Assembly (NCBI GenBank): GCA_030403585.1
Contig: JAUEPE010000020.1
Location: 45,498 to 109,497, forward strand
Reading direction: 5' to 3'
Length of the DNA stretch: 64,000 bases
Origin: Frankia sp. RB7
GTDB taxonomy: Bacteria; Pseudomonadota; Alphaproteobacteria; Rhizobiales; Xanthobacteraceae
Position 1 is the first letter of the stretch; each line of letters begins with the position of its first letter. The notes under the pieces were generated by a model. That model did no database searches, was not told where the DNA came from, and saw only the letters and a list, made by a program, of their open reading frames with translations. Shown in pieces: positions 32,698-41,500 of the stretch. The position numbers were made by a program, and so were the translations under genes.

Positions 32698-34161
32698 GTG
32701 TTCGGTAAGCGTAGCGGAACAGACACCGACCCTCGGGCTGCCAAGCCCGGCGCCGTGTCGCCAGAGCCTGCCTCGGCTCCGGCGCCGACGGTGTCGCGTG
32801 CGCCGCCCCCGCCGGTCGTCGCTTCGCCGCCGCTCGCCCCCGCCCGGCCCGCGCCGGCCATGGAAAACCGCCGGTCGGACAATTATTACGAAGTCAAGGC
32901 GACCATCTTCGGCGCGCTGATCGAGGCCATCGACCTCGCACAGCTCGCCAAGCTGGACTCCGAGTCTGCGCGCGAGGAAATCCGCGACATCGTCAACGAG
33001 ATCATCGCGATCAAGAACATCGTGATGTCGATCGCCGAGCAGGAAGAGCTGCTCGACGACATCTGCAACGACGTGCTCGGCTATGGTCCGCTCGAACCGC
33101 TGCTGGCGCGCGACGACATCGCCGACATCATGGTGAACGGCGCCGGCACGGTCTTCATCGAAGTCAGCGGCAAGATCCAGAAAACCGGAATCCGCTTCCG
33201 CGACAACCAGCAGCTCCTCAATATCTGCCAACGCATCGTCAGCCAGGTCGGCCGGCGCGTCGACGAATCCTCGCCGATCTGCGACGCGCGCCTCGCCGAC
33301 GGCTCCCGCGTCAACGCCATCGTGCCGCCGCTCGCGATCGACGGCCCCGCGCTCACCATTCGTAAGTTCAAAAAGGACAAGCTGACGCTGGATCAGCTCG
33401 TCAAGTTCGGCGCGATCTCGCCGGAAGGCGCAGAAATCCTCCAGATCATCGGGCGTGTCCGCTGCAACGTGCTGATCTCCGGCGGTACCGGCTCGGGCAA
33501 GACCACGCTGCTCAACTGTCTGACCAACTACATCGAGCACGACGAGCGCGTCATCACCTGCGAAGACGCCGCCGAGCTTCAGCTCCAGCAGCCCCACGTG
33601 GTGCGGCTCGAAACCCGGCCGCCCAACATCGAGGGCGAAGGCCAGGTCACCATGCGCGAGCTGGTTCGCAACTGTCTGCGTATGCGCCCTGAACGCATCA
33701 TCGTCGGCGAAGTCCGCGGCCCGGAGGCCTTCGACCTCCTCCAGGCCATGAACACCGGGCATGACGGCTCGATGGGAACGCTGCACGCCAACAATCCCCG
33801 CGAAGCGCTGTCACGCTGCGAATCCATGATCACGATGGGCGGCTTCTCGCTGCCCTCGCGCACCATTCGCGAGATGATCTGCGCCTCGATCGACGTCATC
33901 GTCCAGGCCGCGCGCCTGCGCGACGGCTCGCGCCGCATCACCCACATCACCGAGGTGATGGGCATGGAAGGCGATACCATCATCACCCAGGACATATTCC
34001 TCTACGACCTGGTCGGCGAGGACGCCAACGGCAAGATCATCGGCAAGCACCGCTCGACCGGCATCGGCCGCCCGAAATTCTGGGAGCGCGCCCGCTACTA
34101 CGGCGAAGAGAAACGCCTTGCCACCGCGCTCGACGCGGCGGAAGTGGCACCGAACACGTGA
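32698..34161 (+). CDS. cpaF: Tad pilus motor ATPase CpaF (TadA)
   Basis: The 487-residue secretion ATPase drives pilus assembly. A Pro/Ala-rich start (about 10-55) precedes the N-domain and then the core: Walker A GGTGSGKTTLLN near 262-273, the Asp box TCEDAAELQL, Walker B ERIIVGEVRGPEAFDLLQ and the His box MGTLHANNP. The start is GTG at 32698 with GGAG 7 bases upstream; an ATG at 32685 is out of frame. It acts with TadB and TadC. Confidence 0.96.
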   Translation: MFGKRSGTDTDPRAAKPGAVSPEPASAPAPTVSRAPPPPVVASPPLAPARPAPAMENRRSDNYYEVKATIFGALIEAIDLAQLAKLDSESAREEIRDIVNEIIAIKNIVMSIAEQEELLDDICNDVLGYGPLEPLLARDDIADIMVNGAGTVFIEVSGKIQKTGIRFRDNQQLLNICQRIVSQVGRRVDESSPICDARLADGSRVNAIVPPLAIDGPALTIRKFKKDKLTLDQLVKFGAISPEGAEILQIIGRVRCNVLISGGTGSGKTTLLNCLTNYIEHDERVITCEDAAELQLQQPHVVRLETRPPNIEGEGQVTMRELVRNCLRMRPERIIVGEVRGPEAFDLLQAMNTGHDGSMGTLHANNPREALSRCESMITMGGFSLPSRTIREMICASIDVIVQAARLRDGSRRITHITEVMGMEGDTIITQDIFLYDLVGEDANGKIIGKHRSTGIGRPKFWERARYYGEEKRLATALDAAEVAPNT

Positions 34162-34177
34162 GCAGGTCGGCACAGCC

Positions 34178-35155
34178 ATGAACATGCAGGTCCTCGCTCT
34201 CGCCTTCCTTGCCACCGCCGCCGTTGGCGGCATCGCCTGGGTCTTCCTCTATCCGCTGCTCTCCGGCGAGAGGAAGGCCGAAGGCCGCCGCGCCTCGATC
34301 GCGCGCGCCGATGCGCCCGCTGCCAAGCAGGCTGAGAAGAGCCAACGCTCGCGCCGCGAGCAGGTCGAGACCTCGCTCAAGGATCTCGAGGCGAGGCGGG
34401 CGCGGGAAAAGAGCGTTCCGCTCCATGTCCGCATTTCACAGGCGGGGCTCGACTGGACGCCACAGAAATTCTGGATTGCATCTGCCGTCGTGGCAGGCGT
34501 GTTTTTCTTCGGCGCACTATTCGGTGGCGGCGGCTTGATCGGCGCGGCCGGTCTTGCCTTTGCCGGCGGCTTGGGCCTGCCGCGCTGGACGCTGGGCTTC
34601 CTGAAGAAGCGCCGCGAAAACAAGTTCCTGGCGGCGCTGCCCGACGCCGTCGACGTCATCGTCCGCGGCATCAAGGCCGGCCTGCCGCTGTTCGAATCGA
34701 TCAAGGTCGTCGCGGCCGACGCGCCGGAGCCGCTGCGCAGCGAGTTCCTCGCCATCATCGAGACGCAGGCGATCGGCATGCCGCTCGGCGAGGCCTGTAC
34801 GCGCCTCTACGATCGAATGCCGCTACCGGAGGCCAATTTCTTCGGCATCGTGGTGTCGATCCAGCAGAAGTCGGGCGGAAACCTCTCCGAAGCGCTGGGC
34901 AACCTCTCCAAGGTGCTGCGCGACCGCAAGAAGATGAGGGAAAAGATCCAGGCGATGTCGATGGAGGCCAAGGCCTCAGCCGGCATCATCGGCTCACTGC
35001 CGCCGATCGTGATGTTCCTCGTCTACCTCACGACGCCCGGCTACATCTCGCTGCTGTGGACCCATCCCACCGGCCAGCTCATGCTGGTCGGCTGCGTCGT
35101 CTGGATGTCGGTCGGCATCATGGTGATGAAGAAGATGATCAATTTCGATTTCTGA
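34178..35155 (+). CDS. tadB: Tad pilus platform protein TadB
   Basis: The 325-residue inner membrane protein has a helix at the start (AFLATAAVGGIAWVFLYPLL), two central helices near residues 105-140, the T2SF cytoplasmic domain (ALPDAVDVIVRGIKAGLPLFESIKVV, near 165-190) and two C-terminal helices. The ATG at 34178 is 16 bases after the cpaF stop; the earlier in-frame start at 34118 lies inside cpaF and was rejected. Confidence 0.93.
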   Translation: MNMQVLALAFLATAAVGGIAWVFLYPLLSGERKAEGRRASIARADAPAAKQAEKSQRSRREQVETSLKDLEARRAREKSVPLHVRISQAGLDWTPQKFWIASAVVAGVFFFGALFGGGGLIGAAGLAFAGGLGLPRWTLGFLKKRRENKFLAALPDAVDVIVRGIKAGLPLFESIKVVAADAPEPLRSEFLAIIETQAIGMPLGEACTRLYDRMPLPEANFFGIVVSIQQKSGGNLSEALGNLSKVLRDRKKMREKIQAMSMEAKASAGIIGSLPPIVMFLVYLTTPGYISLLWTHPTGQLMLVGCVVWMSVGIMVMKKMINFDF

Positions 35156-35164
35156 TGGTGCCTT

Positions 35165-36139
35165 ATGGTCGATCTACTCGTCACCAAGCTGCACGACGTC
35201 CACTTCATGACCATGATGCTGGCGGCCATCGCCGCCAGCGCTACCGTCTATACGCTGGTGATGCCGCTGTTCGCCGGCGAAGGCCTCTCCAAGCGCATGA
35301 AGGCGGTGGCAAGCGAGCGTGAGCGCATCCGGCAGCGTGAGCGCGAGCGTCTCCACAAGAGCGAGAAAGTCTCGCTGCGCCAGACGCCAAAGCAGCTCGT
35401 CTCCAGGGTCGTCGAGGACTTCAACCTCACCAAATGGCTGGCGCAGGAAGCAGCGCGCGACAAGCTCATCATGGCGGGCTATCGCGGCCATGCGCCCTAC
35501 GTCACGTTCCTGTTCGCCCGCATGGTGGCCCCGCTCGTGCTGTTCGTCGGATCGGTCGTCTACGTGTTCCTGATCGCACATATGGAGAAGTCGATACCGA
35601 TCAAGATCGGCATGTGCGTCGGCGCCGCCTATGCCGGCCTCCAGGCGCCGATGCTGTTCCTCAAGAACAGGATCTCCAAGCGCCAGCTCTCGATCAAGCG
35701 TGCCTTTCCCGACGCGCTCGATTTGCTGCTGATCTGTATCGAGTCCGGCATGTCGGTGGAAATGGCGTTCCGCAAGGTCGCGGCCGAAATCGTTGGCCAG
35801 TCGATCGCGCTGTCGGAGGAGTTCACGCTGACCACCGCCGAGCTGTCCTATTTGCAGGACCGCAAGGTGGCGTACGAAAACCTGGCGAAGCGCACCGGGC
35901 TCGAAGGCGTCAAATCGGTGTGTCTGGCGCTTCAACAGGCGGAACGCTACGGCACCCCGCTCGGCCAATCCCTGCGCGTCATGGCGCAGGAAAACCGCGA
36001 CATGCGCATGAACGAAGCCGAGAAGAAGGCCGCTGCACTGCCGCCAAAGCTGACGGTGCCGATGATCCTGTTCTTCCTGCCGGTGCTGTTCGTCGTCATT
36101 CTCGGACCGACCGGCATCAAGATCTCCGAGCTGCACTGA
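35165..36139 (+). CDS. tadC: Tad pilus platform protein TadC
   Basis: The 324-residue partner of TadB, with the same T2SF fold: AFPDALDLLLICIESGMSVEMAFRKVA near residue 180-205 and AEKKAAALPPKLTVPMILFFLPVLFVVIL near the end. Two helices lie before and one or two after the cytoplasmic domain. It is the last gene of the plus-strand Tad operon, 9 bases after tadB and 63 bases from the convergent tadD. Confidence 0.93.
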   Translation: MVDLLVTKLHDVHFMTMMLAAIAASATVYTLVMPLFAGEGLSKRMKAVASERERIRQRERERLHKSEKVSLRQTPKQLVSRVVEDFNLTKWLAQEAARDKLIMAGYRGHAPYVTFLFARMVAPLVLFVGSVVYVFLIAHMEKSIPIKIGMCVGAAYAGLQAPMLFLKNRISKRQLSIKRAFPDALDLLLICIESGMSVEMAFRKVAAEIVGQSIALSEEFTLTTAELSYLQDRKVAYENLAKRTGLEGVKSVCLALQQAERYGTPLGQSLRVMAQENRDMRMNEAEKKAAALPPKLTVPMILFFLPVLFVVILGPTGIKISELH

Positions 36140-36202
36140 CGCCAGGGATTGCGGACCGCACGCGGGCCGCAGCCGATTTCAGGATCGGAAGATCAGGTCT
36201 GA

Positions 36203-37015
36203 TCAGTCGGACTGGCTGAGCGACGCAACCGGCGTCCGCTTCGACGCACCGCGCGGACCGTCGTTGCGGTTCAGCATTTCCTTGAGATACGCGACGTTGG
36301 CCGCCGCCTGGTCCGGCGGCAGGTCCGCCTTCACGATGGTCTCGGCCTCGGCGAAGCGGCCCTGGAGGCCGACCACCAGGCCGAGATTCTGCCGCACCCG
36401 GGAGCTCGCACGTGGCGAAGCATAGGCTTGCCGCAGCGCCTCCTCCGCCTTGGGCAGGTCCCTCGACAGCATGTAGGACAGGCCGAGATTGGAGAGCACG
36501 CCGGGATCGCCCGGCGCAATCTTCAGCGCGCTCGCATAATAAGCGCGCGCCTCGTCGTGACGGCCCATCTGGTCGAGCGTAGTGCCCTGCACCGAGAGCA
36601 GACGCCAGTCCGGATTGTCGGGCGAATGCGCCTTCGACAGCACGTCGAAGGCCTGCTGGAAATTACCGTTGTCGGCGAGCGCGCGGCCGTATTGAGCCAG
36701 CAGCTGCTTGTTGCCGGGATTGGCGATGGTTGCCTGTTCGAGCACGGCGGCGGCCTGGGCGCGCTGCCCGTTGGCACGCAAGGCCTGGCCATAGGCCAGC
36801 GCCGCGTCGGGATCCTTGGGGTTGGCGCGGTAGCGCTCGCTATAGGCCTCGATGGCGCGCGCCGGATCGGCCGGGGCGGCTTCCGCCTTCGGACCGATCG
36901 AGCCGGTAACATCGGAGAGCTTTGACATTGCCGTGCAGCCACCGAGGCTCGCGGCCGCCAGAGCGATCAGCGAGGCGGAGGCAAGAAGCCGGGCAGGACG
37001 GAACCGTTGACGCAT
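36203..37015 (-). CDS. tadD: TPR lipoprotein TadD
   Basis: The 270-residue TPR protein has a lipobox (LAAASLGGC, Cys at residue 27) and about five to six tetratricopeptide repeats between residues 50 and 230, such as PDAALAYGQALRANGQ and PGVLSNLGLSYMLSRDL. TadD-type lipoproteins help secretin assembly (pilotin role). It is convergent with tadC and has its own promoter region at 37016-37086, so it is regulated apart from the main Tad operon. Confidence 0.9.
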   Translation of the reverse strand: MRQRFRPARLLASASLIALAAASLGGCTAMSKLSDVTGSIGPKAEAAPADPARAIEAYSERYRANPKDPDAALAYGQALRANGQRAQAAAVLEQATIANPGNKQLLAQYGRALADNGNFQQAFDVLSKAHSPDNPDWRLLSVQGTTLDQMGRHDEARAYYASALKIAPGDPGVLSNLGLSYMLSRDLPKAEEALRQAYASPRASSRVRQNLGLVVGLQGRFAEAETIVKADLPPDQAAANVAYLKEMLNRNDGPRGASKRTPVASLSQSD

Positions 37016-37086
37016 GACGCTTTGACTCTCGAGCCGATTGATCGAGCCGAACGCGTTAGCAATAGACTGTTAACCCTAATGGCCGG

Positions 37087-38595
37087 TTAACGCGGAGAAC
37101 CGCCGCCTTGTGGCGGCATCTCACCGCCCAGACCCAGATCGAGGCCGAGCAGCTTCACCCGGTCGTTCAGGTCCCGCAGCAATTGCAGCCGCTGCCGCGT
37201 CCTCCCCTCGATGTCGGCCGCCTCGCGCGGCAGCGTCGGCCACCGGCGCGAGAGGCCGTCGCGATTGACCAGGCGGTCGGCGCGAAGCTCGTCGAGCGCG
37301 ACGCGGTCGATGCCGAGCGTGTCGGCGGATTGTCCGATCAACTGACGCAGCAGCCCCTTCACTTCCGCCAGCGCTGCGAGGTCGGGCCTCTGTGCCGACT
37401 TCGCGAACCTGCCGGAGAGATCCGCCCAGGCATGGGAGGTGACGAGATAGGTGTAGAGACTGTCCGCCCAGTCCTGCCCGCCATCATGGTAGAAGGCACG
37501 GCGCGACAGCAGTCGACGCGCGAGTGCCAGCACCTGATCCGGCTTCAACGATGCGCATGAGGCGATCTCGATCACCGACTGGATAGCGGGATCGCGGGAC
37601 AGATCTCGCCCCACAGGAAGCCTGACGATGCCATCCGGCAAATTCGAATCGAGCAGCCTGAAGGCGCCATCATTGCGCGACCGCGAATAGCGGGCGATTG
37701 CGAATCCGTACTCGGGCGGCTCGGCATCGGCCGCCGCGCCAAAATGAATGATGTTGAAGCCGGCGTCGTCTCCGCCCTGCCCGGTGGAGGAAGGACAGGA
37801 GAGTACATAGATCGTGCGCCAAAAATCCTCGCCGCCGCTCCGGGGCGCGCGCGGGTCGGGGATCGAATAGCGGGTGAGCCCCTCGACATGCCGATGCCCG
37901 TGCAGGACCAGATTGACGTTGAGCGAGGTGGCGGCTTCGAGAAAGGTCGCGGGCGCGGCGAGATACATCAGCGGCTCGTCCGGGACGCCGAGAAACCGCT
38001 TGCCCTCGCCGGTTGCCTGCGGCAGCGGATGATGATGCAATGCCAGCACGCGCACCAGATTTTCCGCAGGCTCGGAATAATCGGCGCGTCCGGCCGAGCC
38101 CATGCTGCCCGCGAGCTCGACGCTCAGCCGGGCGGACTGCGCAACCATCGCATGATAGGTCCCCTCGTCGAAGTTGCCGCTGACAAGCGTCGTCAGGCTT
38201 GCCCTGTTGGAATCGAGCAGCACCAGATCGAGACCGGCCTGCCGGTAATAGACGCTCTTCGAGGTGCGCGGCAAATGCAGATGGTCGTAGGCATCGTGCC
38301 GGCCGCCGCGCCGACTGGGACGCTTGACGTCGTGATTGCCGGCAATCGCCTGGATGTCGGTGAACAGGCCGGTCTGCCGGAAGGACGCGATGACTGCCAG
38401 CGCTTCGTCGAGCGCACGCGGTGTCGGGTCGTTCACGATATCGCCCGTGATCAGCAGGATGCGGTCGGGCACATCCGAAAAGTCCGTCATCCGCTCGCGC
38501 AGCGCCTCGGCAAGCGCCTCGATCGTCGCAAGCAGCCGACCTGACCCGTCCAGATGCAGGTCGGATATCTGCGCAATGACAAACGATCTATCCAT
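37087..38595 (-). CDS. calcineurin-like metallophosphoesterase with C-terminal extension
   Basis: The 502-residue protein carries the phosphoesterase motifs in order: D-x-H (QISDLHLDG, near 12-14), GD (LITGDIVND, near 50), GNHD (near 86), the lone His pair ALHHHPLP (near 195) and GHRH (LVLHGHRHVEG, near 235). The last 200 residues are mostly helical and unlike classic phosphodiesterase domains. It is probably a cytoplasmic phosphodiesterase of unknown substrate; cyclic nucleotide or nucleic acid are both possible. It lies alone, with no signal peptide. Confidence 0.85.
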   Translation of the reverse strand: MDRSFVIAQISDLHLDGSGRLLATIEALAEALRERMTDFSDVPDRILLITGDIVNDPTPRALDEALAVIASFRQTGLFTDIQAIAGNHDVKRPSRRGGRHDAYDHLHLPRTSKSVYYRQAGLDLVLLDSNRASLTTLVSGNFDEGTYHAMVAQSARLSVELAGSMGSAGRADYSEPAENLVRVLALHHHPLPQATGEGKRFLGVPDEPLMYLAAPATFLEAATSLNVNLVLHGHRHVEGLTRYSIPDPRAPRSGGEDFWRTIYVLSCPSSTGQGGDDAGFNIIHFGAAADAEPPEYGFAIARYSRSRNDGAFRLLDSNLPDGIVRLPVGRDLSRDPAIQSVIEIASCASLKPDQVLALARRLLSRRAFYHDGGQDWADSLYTYLVTSHAWADLSGRFAKSAQRPDLAALAEVKGLLRQLIGQSADTLGIDRVALDELRADRLVNRDGLSRRWPTLPREAADIEGRTRQRLQLLRDLNDRVKLLGLDLGLGGEMPPQGGGSPR

Positions 38596-38867
38596 GTTGC
38601 GCCGCTCATTGCGAATGCTGCGTCGCCAAACGATTGAGAGAAATGCCTACGACGAAGAGTTCGGTCAGGTATCACCCGGAACGGCATCAACCGAGATTCA
38701 AACGCCACTGTTGCGCTCGATACGTGCAGGCACGGACGACACAACCTAAAATATTCAACAATAATGCCACAACCGTAACGTTAGTAAAGCCCTGCGGCGG
38801 CGCTCGCGTGAACGGCAGTTCTCAAACGACATACGCGCGCAATCAGCCGATGGTTTCGCCGGTACGA

Positions 38868-39071
38868 TCAATATTCGATGGCGAGACGCTTGCGGATTTC
38901 GTCAATGCGCTTGTCGAGCGCATTGAACCGCGCATGAACAGAACGGTCATGGAGATAGAAGACGTACCCGCCGGCGAGGAACGCGAAGACCCAATGGTGA
39001 TGCTCGACATAGCCAAAGACGGCCTCGATGGCCTGGCCGATGAATGTGATCACGCCCCACACAAATTCCAT
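38868..39071 (-). CDS. 67-residue small membrane protein
   Basis: The ATG at 39071 lies six bases after a perfect GGAGGA, the strongest ribosome binding site among the small genes here, and sets the start. The product has two hydrophobic segments separated by GYVEHHHW: about residues 3-20 and 26-42. A charged C-terminal helix follows (RFNALDKRIDEIRKRLAIEY) that may form a coiled coil. No family is recognised. It stands alone between the phosphoesterase and aminopeptidase genes. The 272 bases before 38868 hold nothing visible. Confidence 0.72.
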   Translation of the reverse strand: MEFVWGVITFIGQAIEAVFGYVEHHHWVFAFLAGGYVFYLHDRSVHARFNALDKRIDEIRKRLAIEY

Positions 39072-39273
39072 TGCAATTCCTCCCGGCACGCTTCGTCTTC
39101 GGTCACCGACGTTCTTTGCGCAAGTCGTAAGCTTCTTGGCAACCGCTGCCGGAACCTAGCACGGCTGCTTCGCTGCGAGTAGCGGCTCACTGAGCGGTGA
39201 CCGCAAAGCCGATTGCAGCCACCGCAAAACTCTGCGAAGTCTCCTCCAACCGAATGACCTTGCGGACCCGCCA

Positions 39274-40647
39274 ATGCCTTCCGTCTTCGAGAAATCCACG
39301 ACTGCCACCCCGATTACCTTCGTCACCAAATCGAGCTGGGATGCCGTGCGCGAGACGCTACCGCCGGCGCAACGCCAATTCGCGACAGCCAGTGCCTTTG
39401 CCGCCAAGCCCGGCGGCTATCTCGCGCTGCCCGCGCCCGACGGCACGATCGCGCAAGTGCTGTTCGGCCTCGAGGACGACGGTGCCAGATCGCGCGATCT
39501 GTTCCGGCCGGGCGCGTTGCCGGGCCTGCTGCCGCCGGGCACCTATCGCTTTGCCAATGCACCGCACGATGCACGACTGGCGGCGCTCGCCTTCGCGCTC
39601 GGCAGCTACCGCTTCGCCCATTACCGCAAGGTGGACCGCCCCGACGTCCGGCTAGTGCCGCCCGACGGCGTCGACCCCGCCGAGATCAACCGCATGGCGG
39701 ATGCCGCGATGCTGGCGCGCGACCTCATCAACACGCCGTCCAACGACATGGGGCCGGAAGAGCTGGCCGCGGCTGCGCAAGAGCTCGCCGCTGAGTTCGG
39801 CGCAAGCTACGCATGCACGATCGGCGAGGATCTCAAGACGAACTTTCCGCTGATCCACGCCGTCGGTATGGCATCGGACCGTGCGCCGCGGCTGATCGAC
39901 ATCAGCTGGGGCGATCCCAACCATCCCAAGGTGACGCTGGTCGGCAAGGGCGTCTGTTTCGACACCGGCGGGCTCGATCTGAAGCCGTCGAGCGGCATGC
40001 TGATCATGAAGAAGGACATGGGCGGTGCCGCCAACGTGCTGGCGCTGGCGCGTATGGTGATGGATGCCAAACTGAAGGTGCGCCTGCGCGTGCTGATTCC
40101 GGCGGTCGAGAATGCCGTCTCCGGCAATGCGTTCCGCCCGCTCGACATCTTCACCTCCCGCAAGGGCATCACCGTCGAGATCGGCAATACCGACGCGGAA
40201 GGCCGGCTGGTGCTCGCCGACGCGCTGGCGCTGGCCGACGAGGAGAAGCCCGAGTTGCTGATCGATATGGGCACGCTGACCGGTGCCGCGCGCGTCGCGC
40301 TGGGGCCGGATTTACCGCCCTTTTACACCAATGATGAGACGCTGGCCGCTGACGTCGCGCGCTGCGCGGTGAAGGAGAACGATCCGTTGTGGCGCATGCC
40401 GCTGTGGCCGCCTTACGATGCGTGGCTGGATTCCAAGACCGCCACCATCACCAACGCACCGTCCGGCGGCTTTGCCGGCTCGATCACCTGCGCGTTGTTT
40501 TTGCAGCGCTTCGTCGAACAGGCGACGAGCTGGCTGCATGTCGACATCTACGGCTGGACGCCGTCGGCCAAGCCGGCGCGTCCCGAGGGCGGCGAATGCC
40601 AGGCCGCCCGCGCCATCTACAAGGTGCTGAGCGAGCGCTATGCATGA
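39274..40647 (+). CDS. M17 leucyl aminopeptidase family protein
   Basis: The 457-residue protein has the M17 catalytic core: GKGVCFDTGGLDLKPSSGMLIMKKDMGG (metal and catalytic Lys/Asp, near 225-250) and NTDAEGRLVLADAL (near 305-318), with NTPSNDMGPEEL earlier. It is a two-metal cytosolic aminopeptidase; the N-terminal domain is shorter and different from PepA, more like PepB. It overlaps the NlpC/P60 gene by 8 bases, so both are probably made together for peptide turnover. Confidence 0.93.
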   Translation: MPSVFEKSTTATPITFVTKSSWDAVRETLPPAQRQFATASAFAAKPGGYLALPAPDGTIAQVLFGLEDDGARSRDLFRPGALPGLLPPGTYRFANAPHDARLAALAFALGSYRFAHYRKVDRPDVRLVPPDGVDPAEINRMADAAMLARDLINTPSNDMGPEELAAAAQELAAEFGASYACTIGEDLKTNFPLIHAVGMASDRAPRLIDISWGDPNHPKVTLVGKGVCFDTGGLDLKPSSGMLIMKKDMGGAANVLALARMVMDAKLKVRLRVLIPAVENAVSGNAFRPLDIFTSRKGITVEIGNTDAEGRLVLADALALADEEKPELLIDMGTLTGAARVALGPDLPPFYTNDETLAADVARCAVKENDPLWRMPLWPPYDAWLDSKTATITNAPSGGFAGSITCALFLQRFVEQATSWLHVDIYGWTPSAKPARPEGGECQAARAIYKVLSERYA

Positions 40648-41494
40648 TCCAAAATACGATCCAAGGCTAACCCCGGCGCGGGGCGACCTCGCCGCGAAAT
40701 ATCTCGAAGGCAAGGTGCACGCCGATCGCTTCGTCACGGGCGAGGAATTCGAGGTCATCGCAGCGATCGCGCCGGTTCGCGAGCAGCCATCGTCGAACGC
40801 AATGCTGATGACGGAGGCGCTGCACGGCGAGCGGGTCACGGTCTACGACCGCAACGGCGAAGGCTGGGCCTGGGGCCAGCTCGGCGACGATGGCTATGTC
40901 GGCTGGCTGCCTGACGCGACGCTGATGAAGACGGCGGCCGCACCGACGCACAAAGTCATCGCGCTGCGGACGTTGGCCTTCCCCGGTCCCTCGATCAAGC
41001 TGCCACCGCTCGACACGCTGGTGCTGGGATCGAAGCTCACGATCGCGCGCGAGGACGGCAGCTTCGCCGTCACGCGCGAGGGTACATTCCTGCCGAAGAC
41101 CCATCTCGCGCCGCTCGACCATCGCGAGCCGGACTTCGTTGCGGTCGCCGAGCGCTTCGTCGGCACGCCCTATCTCTGGGGCGGCAAGAGCAGTTTTGGC
41201 ATCGACTGCTCCGGCCTGGTCCAGGTTTCGCTGACATCGGCCGGCACCGGCTGCCCACGCGACAGCGACATGCAGCAGGCCGGCCTCGGCCGCGCGCTGG
41301 AGCCGCATGAGCGAAACAGCTTGCAACGCGGCGATCTGATCTTCTGGAAGGGCCATGTCGCCATCGTCCGCGACGGCAACACGATGGTGCACGCCAACGC
41401 GCATCACATGGCAACGGTGATCGAACCGATCGAGCCGGCCATTGCGCGGATCAAGGCGGCCGGCAGCGAGATCGTCGCGATCAAACGGCTCTGA
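40640..41494 (+). CDS. NlpC/P60 (C40) cell-wall peptidase with SH3-like domains
   Basis: The 284-residue protein has bacterial SH3-like modules (about 35-160) and an NlpC/P60 domain (about 163-284) with Cys190 in SFGIDCSGLVQ, His239 in WKGHVAIV and His251 in MVHANAHH as the catalytic set. It would cut gamma-D-glutamyl-diamino acid peptides of murein. There is no obvious signal peptide, which suits a cytoplasmic recycling role together with the overlapping aminopeptidase. The start overlaps the previous gene by 8 bases. Confidence 0.92.
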   Translation: MHDPKYDPRLTPARGDLAAKYLEGKVHADRFVTGEEFEVIAAIAPVREQPSSNAMLMTEALHGERVTVYDRNGEGWAWGQLGDDGYVGWLPDATLMKTAAAPTHKVIALRTLAFPGPSIKLPPLDTLVLGSKLTIAREDGSFAVTREGTFLPKTHLAPLDHREPDFVAVAERFVGTPYLWGGKSSFGIDCSGLVQVSLTSAGTGCPRDSDMQQAGLGRALEPHERNSLQRGDLIFWKGHVAIVRDGNTMVHANAHHMATVIEPIEPAIARIKAAGSEIVAIKRL

Positions 41495-41500
41495 CCGAGG

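Noticed and set aside
32134..33786. 550-residue minus-strand frame opposite cpaE-cpaF
   Set aside because: It is antisense to two complete Tad genes with intact motifs.
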